Below, piece by piece: positions 38,553 to 47,079 of a stretch of DNA of 64,000 bases. The DNA comes from Bradyrhizobium sp. PSBB068 (lineage in GTDB: Bacteria; Pseudomonadota; Alphaproteobacteria; Rhizobiales; Xanthobacteraceae), in contig CP069300.1 in assembly GCA_016839165.1 (NCBI GenBank), positions 5,890,001 to 5,954,000 of the forward strand, in the 5' to 3' direction. The notes beneath the pieces were generated by a model. That model worked only from the letters and a program-made list of their open reading frames with translations. It was not told the origin of the DNA and did not search any database. Within the stretch, counting starts at the first letter, position 1; each line of letters begins with the position of its first letter. A program made the translations under genes and the position numbers.

Positions 38553-38987
38553 CTAGTGCTGCGATACCGGCTGCGCCGGCGCATGCAGCTCTTCGGCGTA
38601 TTTGTGCGCCAGCCAGGACGTGATCACGCCCGGGATGAAGCCGACCAGCCCGTAGAGGATGAACTGCACCGGCCCGCTTTCGGAGCCGTGCGAGGCGTAG
38701 GTCAGCGCCGCGCCGAGGAACGCCACGAGACCGACGATCAGCATCCGCACCGTCGGCGCGATCCGCCGCATATGCATCAGGATGTCGTCGATCGCGCCGA
38801 ACATCAGCGACGGCACGATGCCGAACAGATAATTGTATTGCAGCGACTTCACGAACACGACGAGCAGCTTCGCCACTTCGCCGCCATTGGTCTCGGTCCA
38901 GTAGCCGGACTGATAGGTGGTCATCAGCAGCAGCAGGAAGCCGCCGATGAACGGCCCGATGGCTGCGAAGATCAGATAGCGTTTCAT
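38553..38987 (-). CDS. Hypothetical four-helix membrane protein, 144 aa
   Basis: MKRYLIFAAIGPFIGGFLLL opens the first of four predicted transmembrane helices; others are near FGIVPSLMFGAIDDIL, IVGLVAFLGAALTYA and FILYGLVGFIPGVITSWL. The short C-terminal tail is polar. No recognised catalytic or binding motif. ATG 38987 is chosen because the upstream in-frame ATG at 39014 adds only polar residues. Confidence 0.7.
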   Translation of the reverse strand: MKRYLIFAAIGPFIGGFLLLLMTTYQSGYWTETNGGEVAKLLVVFVKSLQYNYLFGIVPSLMFGAIDDILMHMRRIAPTVRMLIVGLVAFLGAALTYASHGSESGPVQFILYGLVGFIPGVITSWLAHKYAEELHAPAQPVSQH

Positions 38988-39041
38988 GGCGTGCCCTTGC
39001 CCGACGTCGGCCAAGTGTAACGCAGTCGCACGATGGTTCTA

Positions 39042-39077
39042 GAGAAAATCGAAAGCGCCCGGAATGTTCCGGGCGCT
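39042..39077 (-). terminator. Terminator downstream of the purA-linked gene
   Basis: AGCGCCCGGAA (39054-39064) / TTCCGGGCGCT (39067-39077), followed on the minus strand by TTCGATTTTC. It lies about 100 bases beyond the stop at 39181. Confidence 0.75.
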
Positions 39078-39180
39078 GCGCGGTGAATGCGGTGCAACAG
39101 CCAGAGGTTGCTGCGATACGGAATCGCCCGGACACAGCCGGGCGATGACATCTCACCCACCGAGGTGAGTGCGGAGGCCG

Positions 39181-40755
39181 CTACTCACCCCACGCCGCGA
39201 ACGCGTCGTTGAATGCACGCTCGCCGGGGGCACCCTTCTCGATCGCGATGATGGCGCGGCGCTGGTTGGTGTAGACCAGCGGCACGTCGAACCAGGAGCG
39301 CTCCTTGAGGAGCTGCAGGTTGCGCGAGCGGTCGGCATCGACGTTGGAGAGGCCGACCAGGAAGAAGCCGTCGGTGACCTTGACCGCGAGGCCGGCCAGC
39401 GGCGTGCCGCGCGCCTGCTCGTTGGACTTCATCAGGATGCCCGGCACGTTGCCGACGCCGCCATTGGCGAAGTCCTGCGGCAGGATGAAGGTCAATTCCG
39501 CGGTGTGGCTCGCCGGCAGCGATGAATCGGTGTTGCGGCGGAACGACATCGTCATCTTGAACTTGCGATCGGGGATGTCGATGTCGGCGCGCACGGCGAT
39601 GTCGGGCTTCTGGTTGCCCGATCCCTTGACCTGCTCGGTGCGCCAGACCACCGAACCGACATATTGCTTGCCCTTCGGATCCGACGGGTCCTCGTCATAG
39701 AGCACGACGCGCTGCGCCACCGGAGCGACCGGCTCGCCCGACGACGACGGCTGGCCGACCCGATCGGTGATCTTCTTGCTCGACGGCGTCGCCGCGGCGT
39801 CCTTCGGCGCCTCGACCGGCGCAGAGGAATTGAACAGGGTGCTGACATAGGTCAGGGCCGGCTTGCCCCAGAGAATGCCGGCGCCGACCAGGATCAGCAG
39901 GATGCCGATCACGATCGCGGTCTTGAACGGGAAAATCGAACCGACGCGCGGCCGCTTCGGCTCGCGCTCGGCATTGCTGACCCGCGACCGTGGCGGCGGC
40001 GCCTGTGGCGGTTGCTGCGGGGTGTAGCGCTCCGCCTCCTCGATCGACTCGTCGTAGGAGTACGGCGCCTCGGGATCGCCGCCGCGGTTCTCCAGGCTCG
40101 GCTCGAGCCGGTCGAATTCCGGCGAGGGCGACGGCACGTTGGCGTAGGTCTTGCGCGCGTTGCGGCTGGCCTGCGCCGCGGCACGACCGAGATCGTCGGC
40201 GTCTGCGGTGATGTCGCGGAAGCCGCGCACGCCGGGCGCGGCCGGCGGCACCGGCGGCGGCGCGGCTTCGCCGGCGCGGCGCGGCGAAGGCGGCCGTGCC
40301 TGGGTATCGAGGCCGGGCGGGTTTTGCGGATTCTGCGGCCGAGGCGGGGCCGGCGGCGGCACATCGGGGCGCAAATTGCGCGGCGGACGCGGTTCGGCCG
40401 GCGGTCGCGGGCGCGCGGCAGTGTCGGCAGCATTCGCCTCCGGCGGCCGTGCATTGGCCTCCGGCGGCTTCGGATTGGCACGGCGCAACGGGTCGGTGCT
40501 GCTGCGGGCGGCGCCGCCGGGCCGTGAGGCTTCACGGGCGCGTTGCGCGGCCTCGGACTCGACCTTGCGCACCGCCTCTTCCAGCGACAGCCGTTCGCGG
40601 GTGATCTCGGACTCCGAGAGCGGCGGCTGCACGCCGCGAAGTTGCTGGATCAACGCCGTCCGCGCCCGCGCATACAGCGCGCGGCGGGCTTCGCCGGGAG
40701 CGTTGGGGTCCAGTCCGGCGATGGCACGGGCGATCAGCGGGTAGTAGTCAGCCAT
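39181..40755 (-). CDS. Proline-rich single-span membrane protein, 524 aa
   Basis: Starts MADYYPLIARAIAGLDPNAP with an N-terminal helical region (to about 80, RALYARARTALIQQLRGVQP), then a long Pro/Arg/Ala-rich disordered stretch (about 80-260), one transmembrane helix about 280-305 (TAIVIGILLILVGAGILWGK) and a folded C-terminal domain of about 150 residues with VVWRTEQVKG and FKMTMSFRRN. The family is a conserved hypothetical of Bradyrhizobium and relatives; function unknown. It follows purA after 35 nt and is probably co-transcribed. Confidence 0.8.
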   Translation of the reverse strand: MADYYPLIARAIAGLDPNAPGEARRALYARARTALIQQLRGVQPPLSESEITRERLSLEEAVRKVESEAAQRAREASRPGGAARSSTDPLRRANPKPPEANARPPEANAADTAARPRPPAEPRPPRNLRPDVPPPAPPRPQNPQNPPGLDTQARPPSPRRAGEAAPPPVPPAAPGVRGFRDITADADDLGRAAAQASRNARKTYANVPSPSPEFDRLEPSLENRGGDPEAPYSYDESIEEAERYTPQQPPQAPPPRSRVSNAEREPKRPRVGSIFPFKTAIVIGILLILVGAGILWGKPALTYVSTLFNSSAPVEAPKDAAATPSSKKITDRVGQPSSSGEPVAPVAQRVVLYDEDPSDPKGKQYVGSVVWRTEQVKGSGNQKPDIAVRADIDIPDRKFKMTMSFRRNTDSSLPASHTAELTFILPQDFANGGVGNVPGILMKSNEQARGTPLAGLAVKVTDGFFLVGLSNVDADRSRNLQLLKERSWFDVPLVYTNQRRAIIAIEKGAPGERAFNDAFAAWGE

Positions 40756-40790
40756 TTCCACACAATTGGTGGGATATAGGTAATATCCCG

Positions 40791-42083
40791 TTAAGCCTCG
40801 AACGGATTCTGTACCAGAATAGTATCTTCACGTTCCGGACTGGTGGACAGCAGGGCGATCGGACACCCCACCAGCTCCTCGACCCGCCGAACATACTTGA
40901 TGGCCTGGGCCGGCAGGTCCGCCCAGGACCGCGCATTGGCCGTCGGCTGCTTCCAGCCCTCGATGATCTCGTAGATCGGCTCCACGCGGGCCTGCGCGCC
41001 CTCGCCCGCCGGCAGATGGTCGATTTCCTTGCCGTCGAGCTTGTAGCCGATGCAGACCCTGATGCTGTCGAACCCGTCGAGAATATCGAGCTTGGTCAGC
41101 GCCAGCCCGGCAATTCCGCAGGTCCGGACCGTCTGCCGCACCAGCATCGCGTCGAACCAGCCGACCCGGCGCTTGCGCCCGGTGTTGACGCCGAACTCCT
41201 TGCCGCGGCGGCCGATTTCCTCGCCGATCTCGTCGTTCAGCTCGGTCGGGAACGGACCTTGGCCGACCCGGGTGGTGTAGGCCTTGCAGATGCCGAGCAC
41301 ATAGCCGACGGCGCCAGGGCCCATGCCGGTGCCGGTCGCGGCCTGCGCCGCCACCGTGTTGGACGACGTCACATAGGGATAGGTGCCGTGGTCGACGTCG
41401 AGCAGCGCGCCCTGCGCGCCCTCGAACAGGATGCGCTTGCCCTCGCGGCGCTTGAGATCGAGCAGCCGCCACACCGTCTCGGCATAGGGCAACAGCTTCG
41501 GCGCCAGCGCCGACAGCTCGGCCAGGATGCTCTGGCCCTCGATCTCCGGCAGATTGTTGCCGCGGCGCAGCGCGTTGTGATGCGCCAGCAGGCGGTCGAT
41601 CTTGTGCGGCAGCGTGTCGAGGTCGGCGAGGTCCATCAGGCGGATGGCGCGGCGGCCCACCTTGTCCTCATAGGCCGGGCCGATGCCGCGGCGGGTGGTG
41701 CCGATCGAAGTGATGGCGTTGGAGGATTCGCGCAAGGAATCCAGCTCGCGATGCAGCGGCAGGATCAGCGTGACGTTCTCGGCGATGCGCAGATTGTCAG
41801 GCCCGACCGCAACGCCCTGCCCCTTCAGCTTGGCGACCTCGTCGAGGAAGGCCTGCGGATCGAACACCACGCCATTGCCGATCACCGCCAGCTTGTTCGG
41901 GCGCAGCACGCCCGACGGCAGCAGCGCCAACTTGTAGGTCTCGCCGTTGATCACCAGCGTATGGCCGGCATTGTGGCCGCCCTGGAAGCGCACGACGATG
42001 TCGGCTTGTTCCGACAGCCAGTCGACGATCTTGCCCTTCCCCTCGTCGCCCCATTGGGCGCCGACGACGACAACATTGGCCAT
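40791..42083 (-). CDS. purA: Adenylosuccinate synthetase PurA
   Basis: 430 aa. Joins IMP and aspartate using GTP, the first committed AMP step. [16 protein letters not shown] is the GTP P-loop and catalytic Asp; [43 protein letters not shown] and the C-terminal [13 protein letters not shown] are family signatures. ATG 42083 starts MANVVVV and has GAAGGGAA upstream; the frame extends further only through non-conserved sequence. Confidence 0.97.
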   Translation of the reverse strand: MANVVVVGAQWGDEGKGKIVDWLSEQADIVVRFQGGHNAGHTLVINGETYKLALLPSGVLRPNKLAVIGNGVVFDPQAFLDEVAKLKGQGVAVGPDNLRIAENVTLILPLHRELDSLRESSNAITSIGTTRRGIGPAYEDKVGRRAIRLMDLADLDTLPHKIDRLLAHHNALRRGNNLPEIEGQSILAELSALAPKLLPYAETVWRLLDLKRREGKRILFEGAQGALLDVDHGTYPYVTSSNTVAAQAATGTGMGPGAVGYVLGICKAYTTRVGQGPFPTELNDEIGEEIGRRGKEFGVNTGRKRRVGWFDAMLVRQTVRTCGIAGLALTKLDILDGFDSIRVCIGYKLDGKEIDHLPAGEGAQARVEPIYEIIEGWKQPTANARSWADLPAQAIKYVRRVEELVGCPIALLSTSPEREDTILVQNPFEA

Positions 42084-42436
42084 TGCGAAGATGTTCCCTT
42101 CAGGTGTTTCAGACCATGACCATGATCGCGGCGAAAACGCGTCCGCCACAGCGATCATGCGTTGATATGCCCAGCCCAAACCGCGGCGCCCGGCCGCGCG
42201 CACGCAAGGCGCCTACCGGATAACGGAAGCGGGTCGGCTGCGCAAGCAAGAAGGGGGCCGTTTGCGCCTTTTGGACAAGCTACAACCCTTTGATATCCCC
42301 TGAAAATTCCATACGGCGCCGCGCCGCGCCACCCTGGCGGGAATTTAATGTTGGCGCGGCCCGGGGCAGCCCGTCCGGGCGATTGATCGGCGAGCCCATT
42401 GCGGCGATCATTCCGCCGTAACAACCGGCCGGATCC
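42084..42436. other. Divergent promoter region of purA and ybaK
   Basis: 353 bases between the 5' ends of purA (minus) and ybaK (plus). No gene is supported. I looked for a PurR-like palindrome or a purine riboswitch and saw neither. Confidence 0.4.
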
Positions 42437-42919
42437 ATGCCCAATTCGACCCAGGCGACGATGGCGCTGCGCAAGCTAGGCATTGCCTTCAAGCTGCACA
42501 CCTATGTCTACGATTCCAACGCCGAGAGCATCGGGCTGCAGGCGGCCGAGGCGCTCGGCGTCGACCCGAACCGCATGCTCAAGACGCTGATGGCGGAGGT
42601 CGACGGCAAGCCGGTCTGCGCCGTGGTGCCGTCCGACTGCGAGGTCAGCATGAAGAAGCTTGCCGCGGCGCTGGGCGGCAAGTCGGCCAGGATGATGCGC
42701 CCGGCCGATGCCGAGCGGCTGACCGGCTACCATGTCGGCGGCATCAGCCCGTTCGGCCAGAAAAAGAAGGTACCGACCGCGATCGACGAGACCGCGCTCA
42801 GCCATGTCACGGTGTTCGTCAATGGCGGCCAGCGCGGCCTGCAGATCGAGATCGATCCGAACGACGCCGCGCTCGCCGCCGGCGCCTCGATGAAGGCGCT
42901 GGTGGCGACGCAGGATTGA
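42437..42919 (+). CDS. ybaK: Cys-tRNA(Pro)/Cys-tRNA(Cys) deacylase YbaK
   Basis: 160 aa of the YbaK/EbsC editing family, which removes mischarged Cys from tRNA-Pro. Motifs YVYDSNAESIGLQAAEALGV, VCAVVPSDCEVSMKKLAAAL with the catalytic Lys, and GYHVGGISPFGQKKKVPTAI are characteristic. Starts at ATG 42437 (MPNSTQATMALRKLG). Confidence 0.93.
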   Translation: MPNSTQATMALRKLGIAFKLHTYVYDSNAESIGLQAAEALGVDPNRMLKTLMAEVDGKPVCAVVPSDCEVSMKKLAAALGGKSARMMRPADAERLTGYHVGGISPFGQKKKVPTAIDETALSHVTVFVNGGQRGLQIEIDPNDAALAAGASMKALVATQD

Positions 42920-42928
42920 TCGTGGCGA

Positions 42929-43189
42929 TCAGTGCGAGGATTTGTCCCGGACAAACTCCGCGCCAACGTAATCGGACAGGCCGCTCAATTCCTCTGCCGA
43001 AATATCGTTGACGTTGAGCCTGAGCTGCATGATCGCCAGGTCGAGCAGATGTGCGGCAAAGGTTGCGCCGGCCGCCGTCACGATGCTGCGCTGTTCGACC
43101 AACACCGCGATGACGTCGCGCAAGCTCCGCAATTGCACTTGATCCATGGCCCTTTGCCCGATGCTGGCCGTCGTGATGTGTGTTGTCAT
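42929..43189 (-). CDS. Hypothetical 86-residue protein, third gene of the luxI operon
   Basis: No signal peptide or membrane helix. A helix-rich core QLRSLRDVIAVLVEQRSIVT and FAAHLLDLAIMQLRLNVNDI is followed by an acidic C-terminus. I do not know the family. ATG 43189 overlaps the P450 stop as ATGA, so it is translated with the P450 and luxI. Its job in the quorum-sensing unit is open: partner of the P450, signal handling, or unrelated. Confidence 0.7.
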   Translation of the reverse strand: MTTHITTASIGQRAMDQVQLRSLRDVIAVLVEQRSIVTAAGATFAAHLLDLAIMQLRLNVNDISAEELSGLSDYVGAEFVRDKSSH

Positions 43190-44550
43190 GGGGAAACCGG
43201 TTGCAGTGTGCTGATGGACGCCGCGCCGACGGGTGGAATGTACGGCAGCCGCGCGGCCTCCCCGCCGAGCTGCGGGATGCGCGAGCGGACCTCACGGACT
43301 TCGATGTCGATGGTCATTGGGGGCGGCACCAGCGTCACCGAGGCTTTCGGCCACGGCGCCGGATTCGGACTGACGGCGGTAAAGCGATAGGCCGCGGCGA
43401 TCTCGAGCGCGAGCAATTGCAGTTCGAGCATCGCAACGCCCATGCCGGCGCAGGCGCGCGGTCCGGCCCCGAACGGGATGTAGGCGTCGGTGTTGTAGCG
43501 CCGCGTCATCAGGAAGCGGTCGGGCTGCTCGAAATGCCTGGGATCGCGCTGCAATTGCCAGGGGCAGAGCAACAGCGAGGTGCCGACCTTGAGGTCGCGC
43601 CCGCCGATCGTCACCGGCTGCATCACCTCGCGGGAGAACCACCAGGCGCTGGGATAGAGCCGGCAGACCTCCTTGACCAGGGTCGCGCTGACGTCGGCAC
43701 GCCTGACCGCATCGACGCGCAATTCGCCGTCGTCACCGATGCAATCGGCGGCCTCGTCCGCGATCTCGTCCATCAGCGCGGGATCGGCCGCCATGTGATA
43801 GAGCACCCAGGCGGCGGTCGATCCGGTGGTGTGGTGGCCGGCCAGCAGCAGCGTGAGGATTTCGTCGTGCAGGTCGCGATCGCTGAGGCCGAGCGCCTCG
43901 AGATCGCGCAGCGCGCTGGTCGAGCCGGCGCTGCTGCGCAGCCGCTGCACCACGGTCGACATCGCAAGCTTGGCGCAGATCCGGTTCTGCCGCCTGCGAT
44001 ACCAAGACACCGGTCCAAGCGGCAGCACACGGAACATCTCGTCGGCGAGATCATCCTCGATGGTGCCGACCGCCTGCACCAGGGCCTCCTCGTCGCCGGA
44101 CGAGATGACCTGGGCGCCGAACACGGCGATGCAGATCGTGCGCAGCGCCAGCGTCGCCGTGAAGCGATGCGGATCGAACGCGCCGAGCCGCGCCAGCCGC
44201 GCGCCGACCGCGCGGATCTCGGCGCACATCTGCGGCAGGTATTTTTCGACGCTGCCCTTTGCCATGTGCTTGTGCAGCACCGCACGCCGCCGCTTGTGCT
44301 CGTCGCCATGCAGCATCAGCGAGCTCTGGCCCAGCACCGGCGAAAGCTTCTTGATCAGCCGGCCCTTGCCGATTTCGGTTTCCGGCGCCTTCAGGATCGG
44401 GCGGATCAGATCGGGATCATTCACCAGTAACACCGGCGCAGGCCCGAGATGGAGCGGCACCAGCCCGAGCGGCGCGGCGTTGCCGCGCTCAAGCAGGAAT
44501 TTGAGCGGGTCGCTCCGAAACGCTCGAACGTCCGAGAACATGTGTGGCAT
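43186..44550 (-). CDS. Cytochrome P450 in the luxI operon
   Basis: 454 aa. I-helix oxygen-binding AGHHTT (237-242), K-helix EVCR (294-297) and heme loop FGAGPRACAG with the thiolate Cys367, so a complete class I-type P450; no ferredoxin or reductase gene is nearby. Its 5' end overlaps the luxI gene by 62 bp, and its stop overlaps the 86-residue gene by 4 bp. Start MPHMFSDVRAF at ATG 44550; GTG/ATG starts further upstream lie deeper inside luxI. Soluble, no membrane anchor. Substrate cannot be told from sequence; an acyl chain is the obvious candidate given the operon. Confidence 0.95.
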   Translation of the reverse strand: MPHMFSDVRAFRSDPLKFLLERGNAAPLGLVPLHLGPAPVLLVNDPDLIRPILKAPETEIGKGRLIKKLSPVLGQSSLMLHGDEHKRRRAVLHKHMAKGSVEKYLPQMCAEIRAVGARLARLGAFDPHRFTATLALRTICIAVFGAQVISSGDEEALVQAVGTIEDDLADEMFRVLPLGPVSWYRRRQNRICAKLAMSTVVQRLRSSAGSTSALRDLEALGLSDRDLHDEILTLLLAGHHTTGSTAAWVLYHMAADPALMDEIADEAADCIGDDGELRVDAVRRADVSATLVKEVCRLYPSAWWFSREVMQPVTIGGRDLKVGTSLLLCPWQLQRDPRHFEQPDRFLMTRRYNTDAYIPFGAGPRACAGMGVAMLELQLLALEIAAAYRFTAVSPNPAPWPKASVTLVPPPMTIDIEVREVRSRIPQLGGEAARLPYIPPVGAASISTLQPVSP

Positions 44551-45166
44551 CGTGGATCTCCAATTGCCGTCCAAGGTCGAGGAATTTGGTGAGGCCGGGA
44601 TTGCCGGCGATATCGAGCGGGATCTCGCCGGCGAGCGCCGTCAGCGGTCGGCCATAGCGGTCGTTGCCGATCACCTGCGGCGGACCGTAGCGCTGGGTGC
44701 GGATGCCCATCCGCATCAGGAAGCGCTCATAGGTGAGGTCGGCCATCGCCACCAGCGCCGCTGCGCCGCGCAACTCGGCGAAGCGAAACATCAGCGCATA
44801 GTTGGCGCGCGCTGCGGATGCGGTGGCCGCACCCGGCAGCACACCGAAGCGGCTGATTTCCCAGGCGTCGCGGCGACTCGGAAAGCGGCGCTGTGCCAAC
44901 TGCGGGAAGACCGACTTGGTGAGATAGGGGTAGTCGGTGCGGATGGCGCGGAAGCCGCCGATCAGTTCCGAGCCGAGAAACAGCAGGCAATGTTCGGTAT
45001 ACCAGACGTCGAACTGGTCGCGCTCGACGTCGCCGGTCGTGGTCAGAAGCCAGCCGCAATGATCGACGAACAGCTGCTTGCGCAGCCTGAGCATCGCCTG
45101 AACATGTGCCGGATAGCGCTCCTCGGTCGTGACGAGCGCATGGTATTCCCCCCAAAGGTGCGACAT
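44489..45166 (-). CDS. Acyl-homoserine-lactone synthase, LuxI family
   Basis: 225 aa. All LuxI core residues are visible: Arg27/Arg29 and Phe33 in MLRLRKQLFV, Trp39, ERDQFD (Glu48, Asp50, Asp53), GGFRAIRT (Arg73) and AWEISRFGV (Glu103, Arg106). The N-terminus MSHLWGEYHALVTTEERYPA is unlike the known aryl- and isovaleryl-HSL synthases of Bradyrhizobium and Rhodopseudomonas as I remember them, and the C-terminus is 20-30 residues longer than usual. ATG 45166 follows GGAGGCGGAGGGA. It leads a minus-strand operon with a P450 and a small protein, and faces luxR across an 81-nt gap. Confidence 0.92.
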   Translation of the reverse strand: MSHLWGEYHALVTTEERYPAHVQAMLRLRKQLFVDHCGWLLTTTGDVERDQFDVWYTEHCLLFLGSELIGGFRAIRTDYPYLTKSVFPQLAQRRFPSRRDAWEISRFGVLPGAATASAARANYALMFRFAELRGAAALVAMADLTYERFLMRMGIRTQRYGPPQVIGNDRYGRPLTALAGEIPLDIAGNPGLTKFLDLGRQLEIHDATHVLGRSSVSERPAQIPA

Positions 45167-45220
45167 TCCCTCCGCCTCCAGATATCGCCGGCATCTGGGA
45201 CAAAAAGGCTTAATTGTGGT

Positions 45221-45239
45221 ACCCCCGGAAACCGGGGGT
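45221..45239. promoter_or_regulatory. Lux-box-like palindrome between luxI and luxR
   Basis: Perfect 19-bp palindrome ACCCCCGGAAACCGGGGGT (8-bp arms, 3-bp spacer) in the luxI-luxR gap. It ends 54 bases before the luxI ATG, where an activator site would centre near -42 of a luxI promoter, and 8 bases before the luxR ATG. Followed on the plus strand by TTTTA, so it can also be read as a hairpin that would cover the luxR ribosome site GGGGG. Confidence 0.7.
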
Positions 45240-45247
45240 TTTACTCA

Positions 45248-46021
45248 ATGGTCCTGGCAGAAGCGATTTCGAGCATCGAGGCGTCGGGCACGATCGACGA
45301 GCTTCGGCTGTCGCTGCACAAGGTCATCCAGGACTACGGCTTCGCCAGCTTCGCCTTCATCGATGCCGGCCGGCCCGAGCTCGACCTGCCCTACCACACC
45401 GGCACCTACAACCCGGCCTGGGAGCGCGCCTACATCCAGAACGACTTCGTCCATTGCGATCCGGCGTTGACGCGAGTCCGGCGAACCAACACGCCGTTTC
45501 ACTGGGGCGAGCTGAAGCTGCCGGAGCGGCAAGGCCGCAAGCGTCCACCGGAGCTGAGGATGATGGAGGCCGCGCGCGATCAGGGATTTCGCCAGGGCTT
45601 CGTCGTGCCCTTCCACTATCGCGACCGGCTCGGCGCCGTGCATTCGAGTTCGACGGTGTTCTTCTGGGAAGACCAGCCGCGCGACTTCGACAAGCTGTTC
45701 ATCTGCCACCGGCATGAACTGCATCTGTTGATGATCTACTGGGTGCAGCGGGCGATGGACATCGTCAACCGCGACCAGCGCAATGCGCCGTCCATCCTGA
45801 AGCCGGCCGACGCCGCCGAAACCATCAAGCTCACGGGGCGGGAAAAAGAAGTGATCGCCTGGGCGGCGCGCGGCAAGACCGTGGCCGACACCGCGCAGAT
45901 CCTCGGTATTTCGCCGGAGACGGTGGAAGGCTTCATCAAGCAGGCGCTGCGCAAGCTCGAGGCATCGAACAAGACGCACGGGGTGGCGAAGAGCATCGCG
46001 CTCGGGATCATCGACTTGTGA
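45248..46021 (+). CDS. LuxR-family quorum-sensing regulator
   Basis: 257 aa. The autoinducer-binding domain keeps the TraR-type pocket residues at almost the same positions: Trp58, Tyr62, Asp71-Pro72 and Trp86, with Gly residues near 113-116. The C-terminal DNA-binding domain is LTGREKEVIAWAARGK-TVADTAQILGISPETVEGFI (195-257), with the LuxR Glu and Gly markers. ATG 45248 begins MVLAEAISSIEASGT. It diverges from luxI, so it is very probably its cognate receptor. Confidence 0.93.
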   Translation: MVLAEAISSIEASGTIDELRLSLHKVIQDYGFASFAFIDAGRPELDLPYHTGTYNPAWERAYIQNDFVHCDPALTRVRRTNTPFHWGELKLPERQGRKRPPELRMMEAARDQGFRQGFVVPFHYRDRLGAVHSSSTVFFWEDQPRDFDKLFICHRHELHLLMIYWVQRAMDIVNRDQRNAPSILKPADAAETIKLTGREKEVIAWAARGKTVADTAQILGISPETVEGFIKQALRKLEASNKTHGVAKSIALGIIDL

Positions 46022-46420
46022 GCGGCGCCGCGCAGCGATCGCGGCGGACTCGGGATTGCTGGCGCGCGTCAGGCGGAAACACCGCGACATGTGGCGAGGT
46101 CACACATCCGGGTTGGATTCATCACACCCGTCGCTCGCAAGTTGCATTCGTCTGCAGTCTTGATAATAAGGTCAGGGACCGGGTGATGCGAATGCGAGCG
46201 TCGCGGACCATGGGTGCGCATCGCACTGTCCACCCGGCGCGACGGCCCGGTTGTCGTGGAGGCGCGGATATTCCCGCATGTCGGACGGTGCGGCCGGACC
46301 AATCGTCGATCCGGATCATCCGTAGAAGTCCCGTCGCGACGAACCGCAGTTCCATTTGCTACCAATCTTGGTCGGGGACATGCCGCCAACCGACGTAGCT
46401 GGAGATCGCCGAAGCGCACC
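46022..46420. other. Gap between luxR and the HTH regulator
   Basis: About 400 bases. Frames on both strands are short and lack ribosome sites. No terminator hairpin with a T tract is evident after luxR. Confidence 0.45.
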
Positions 46421-46807
46421 ATGAGCACATCGCAGGACGACCAGATCGATCAACTGGTGCAGGCGCGCTGGCGCGCAATCGGATTGTCGCAGGCAGATCT
46501 CGCCGAGATCCTGTGCTCGGGGGCCTCCCTGCAGAAGAACGGCGTGGACGGCGCCGTGAAGGTGGATAGCGGCCGCTTGGCGACCGTTGCAGAGATGCTC
46601 GGAATCGCCGCCGACATGCTCAATCGGCGGCCGGCCGCGACGGCGCAGCCACAAGGCGGCCAGGCGGCAGAATCGCTGCAGTCCCTGCTCGAGCTGCGCA
46701 TGCTGCGGGTGTTCCGCGACGTGCGGGACCCCGACACCAGGCGAATCCTGATCGAGCTCGCCGAGCAGATCGTCAAGCGCCAGGCCATGCCGCCGGAAAC
46801 CGGCTAA
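46421..46807 (+). CDS. XRE-type helix-turn-helix regulator, 128 aa
   Basis: MSTSQDDQIDQLVQARWRAI precedes a helix-turn-helix GLSQADLAEIL...VDSGRLATVAEMLGIAADML, a lambda-Cro/C1-like fold with an insertion (about 32-45) after helix 2. The C-terminal 50 residues are helical (LRMLRVFRDVRDPDTRRILI). Its targets are unknown. It reads in the same direction as luxR but 400 bases away. The stop TAA (46805-46807) is the first three bases of repeat copy C. Confidence 0.8.
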   Translation: MSTSQDDQIDQLVQARWRAIGLSQADLAEILCSGASLQKNGVDGAVKVDSGRLATVAEMLGIAADMLNRRPAATAQPQGGQAAESLQSLLELRMLRVFRDVRDPDTRRILIELAEQIVKRQAMPPETG

Positions 46808-46908
46808 AGCGCGATGAGATCAGGTTGAATCGTCATCGCGCTTTAGATTCTTGTTTAAGCATGATCTTTTCGGAAAACCGCTTCGCACTTTTCCGGATCA
46901 TGCTTTAG
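46805..46908 (-). repeat. Dispersed two-hairpin repeat, copy C (inverted)
   Basis: Reverse-complement orientation relative to copies A and B: hairpin 2 (TAAAGCGCGATGA with TCATCGCGCTTTA, 46805-46845) then hairpin 1 (GCATGATC to GATCATGC, 46859-46903). Its first TAA is the stop codon of the helix-turn-helix gene. Confidence 0.9.
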
Positions 46909-47079
46909 CAGGACGCCGTCGCGGCGCTCCGTAAGGGGCCTTCGCGCATGGTCGCGATGCGTCCATCCCCATTGATGGAACGGCGGAATCCGTGTCTGTG
47001 ACATGGGCCGGGGAAATCCATACCGGCCCGGCGACGCCTGCCGGGCAGGCCGCGGCGTCGTGAACCCGGGCCTCATCGC

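Noticed and set aside
43826..45247. Plus-strand open frame running from inside the P450 into luxR
   Set aside because: It crosses two well-supported minus-strand genes with ordinary antisense composition; only the part from ATG 45248 encodes the LuxR protein.
46022..46420. Small frames on both strands between luxR and the helix-turn-helix gene
   Set aside because: None has a ribosome site or a recognisable protein; they look like random GC-rich frames.
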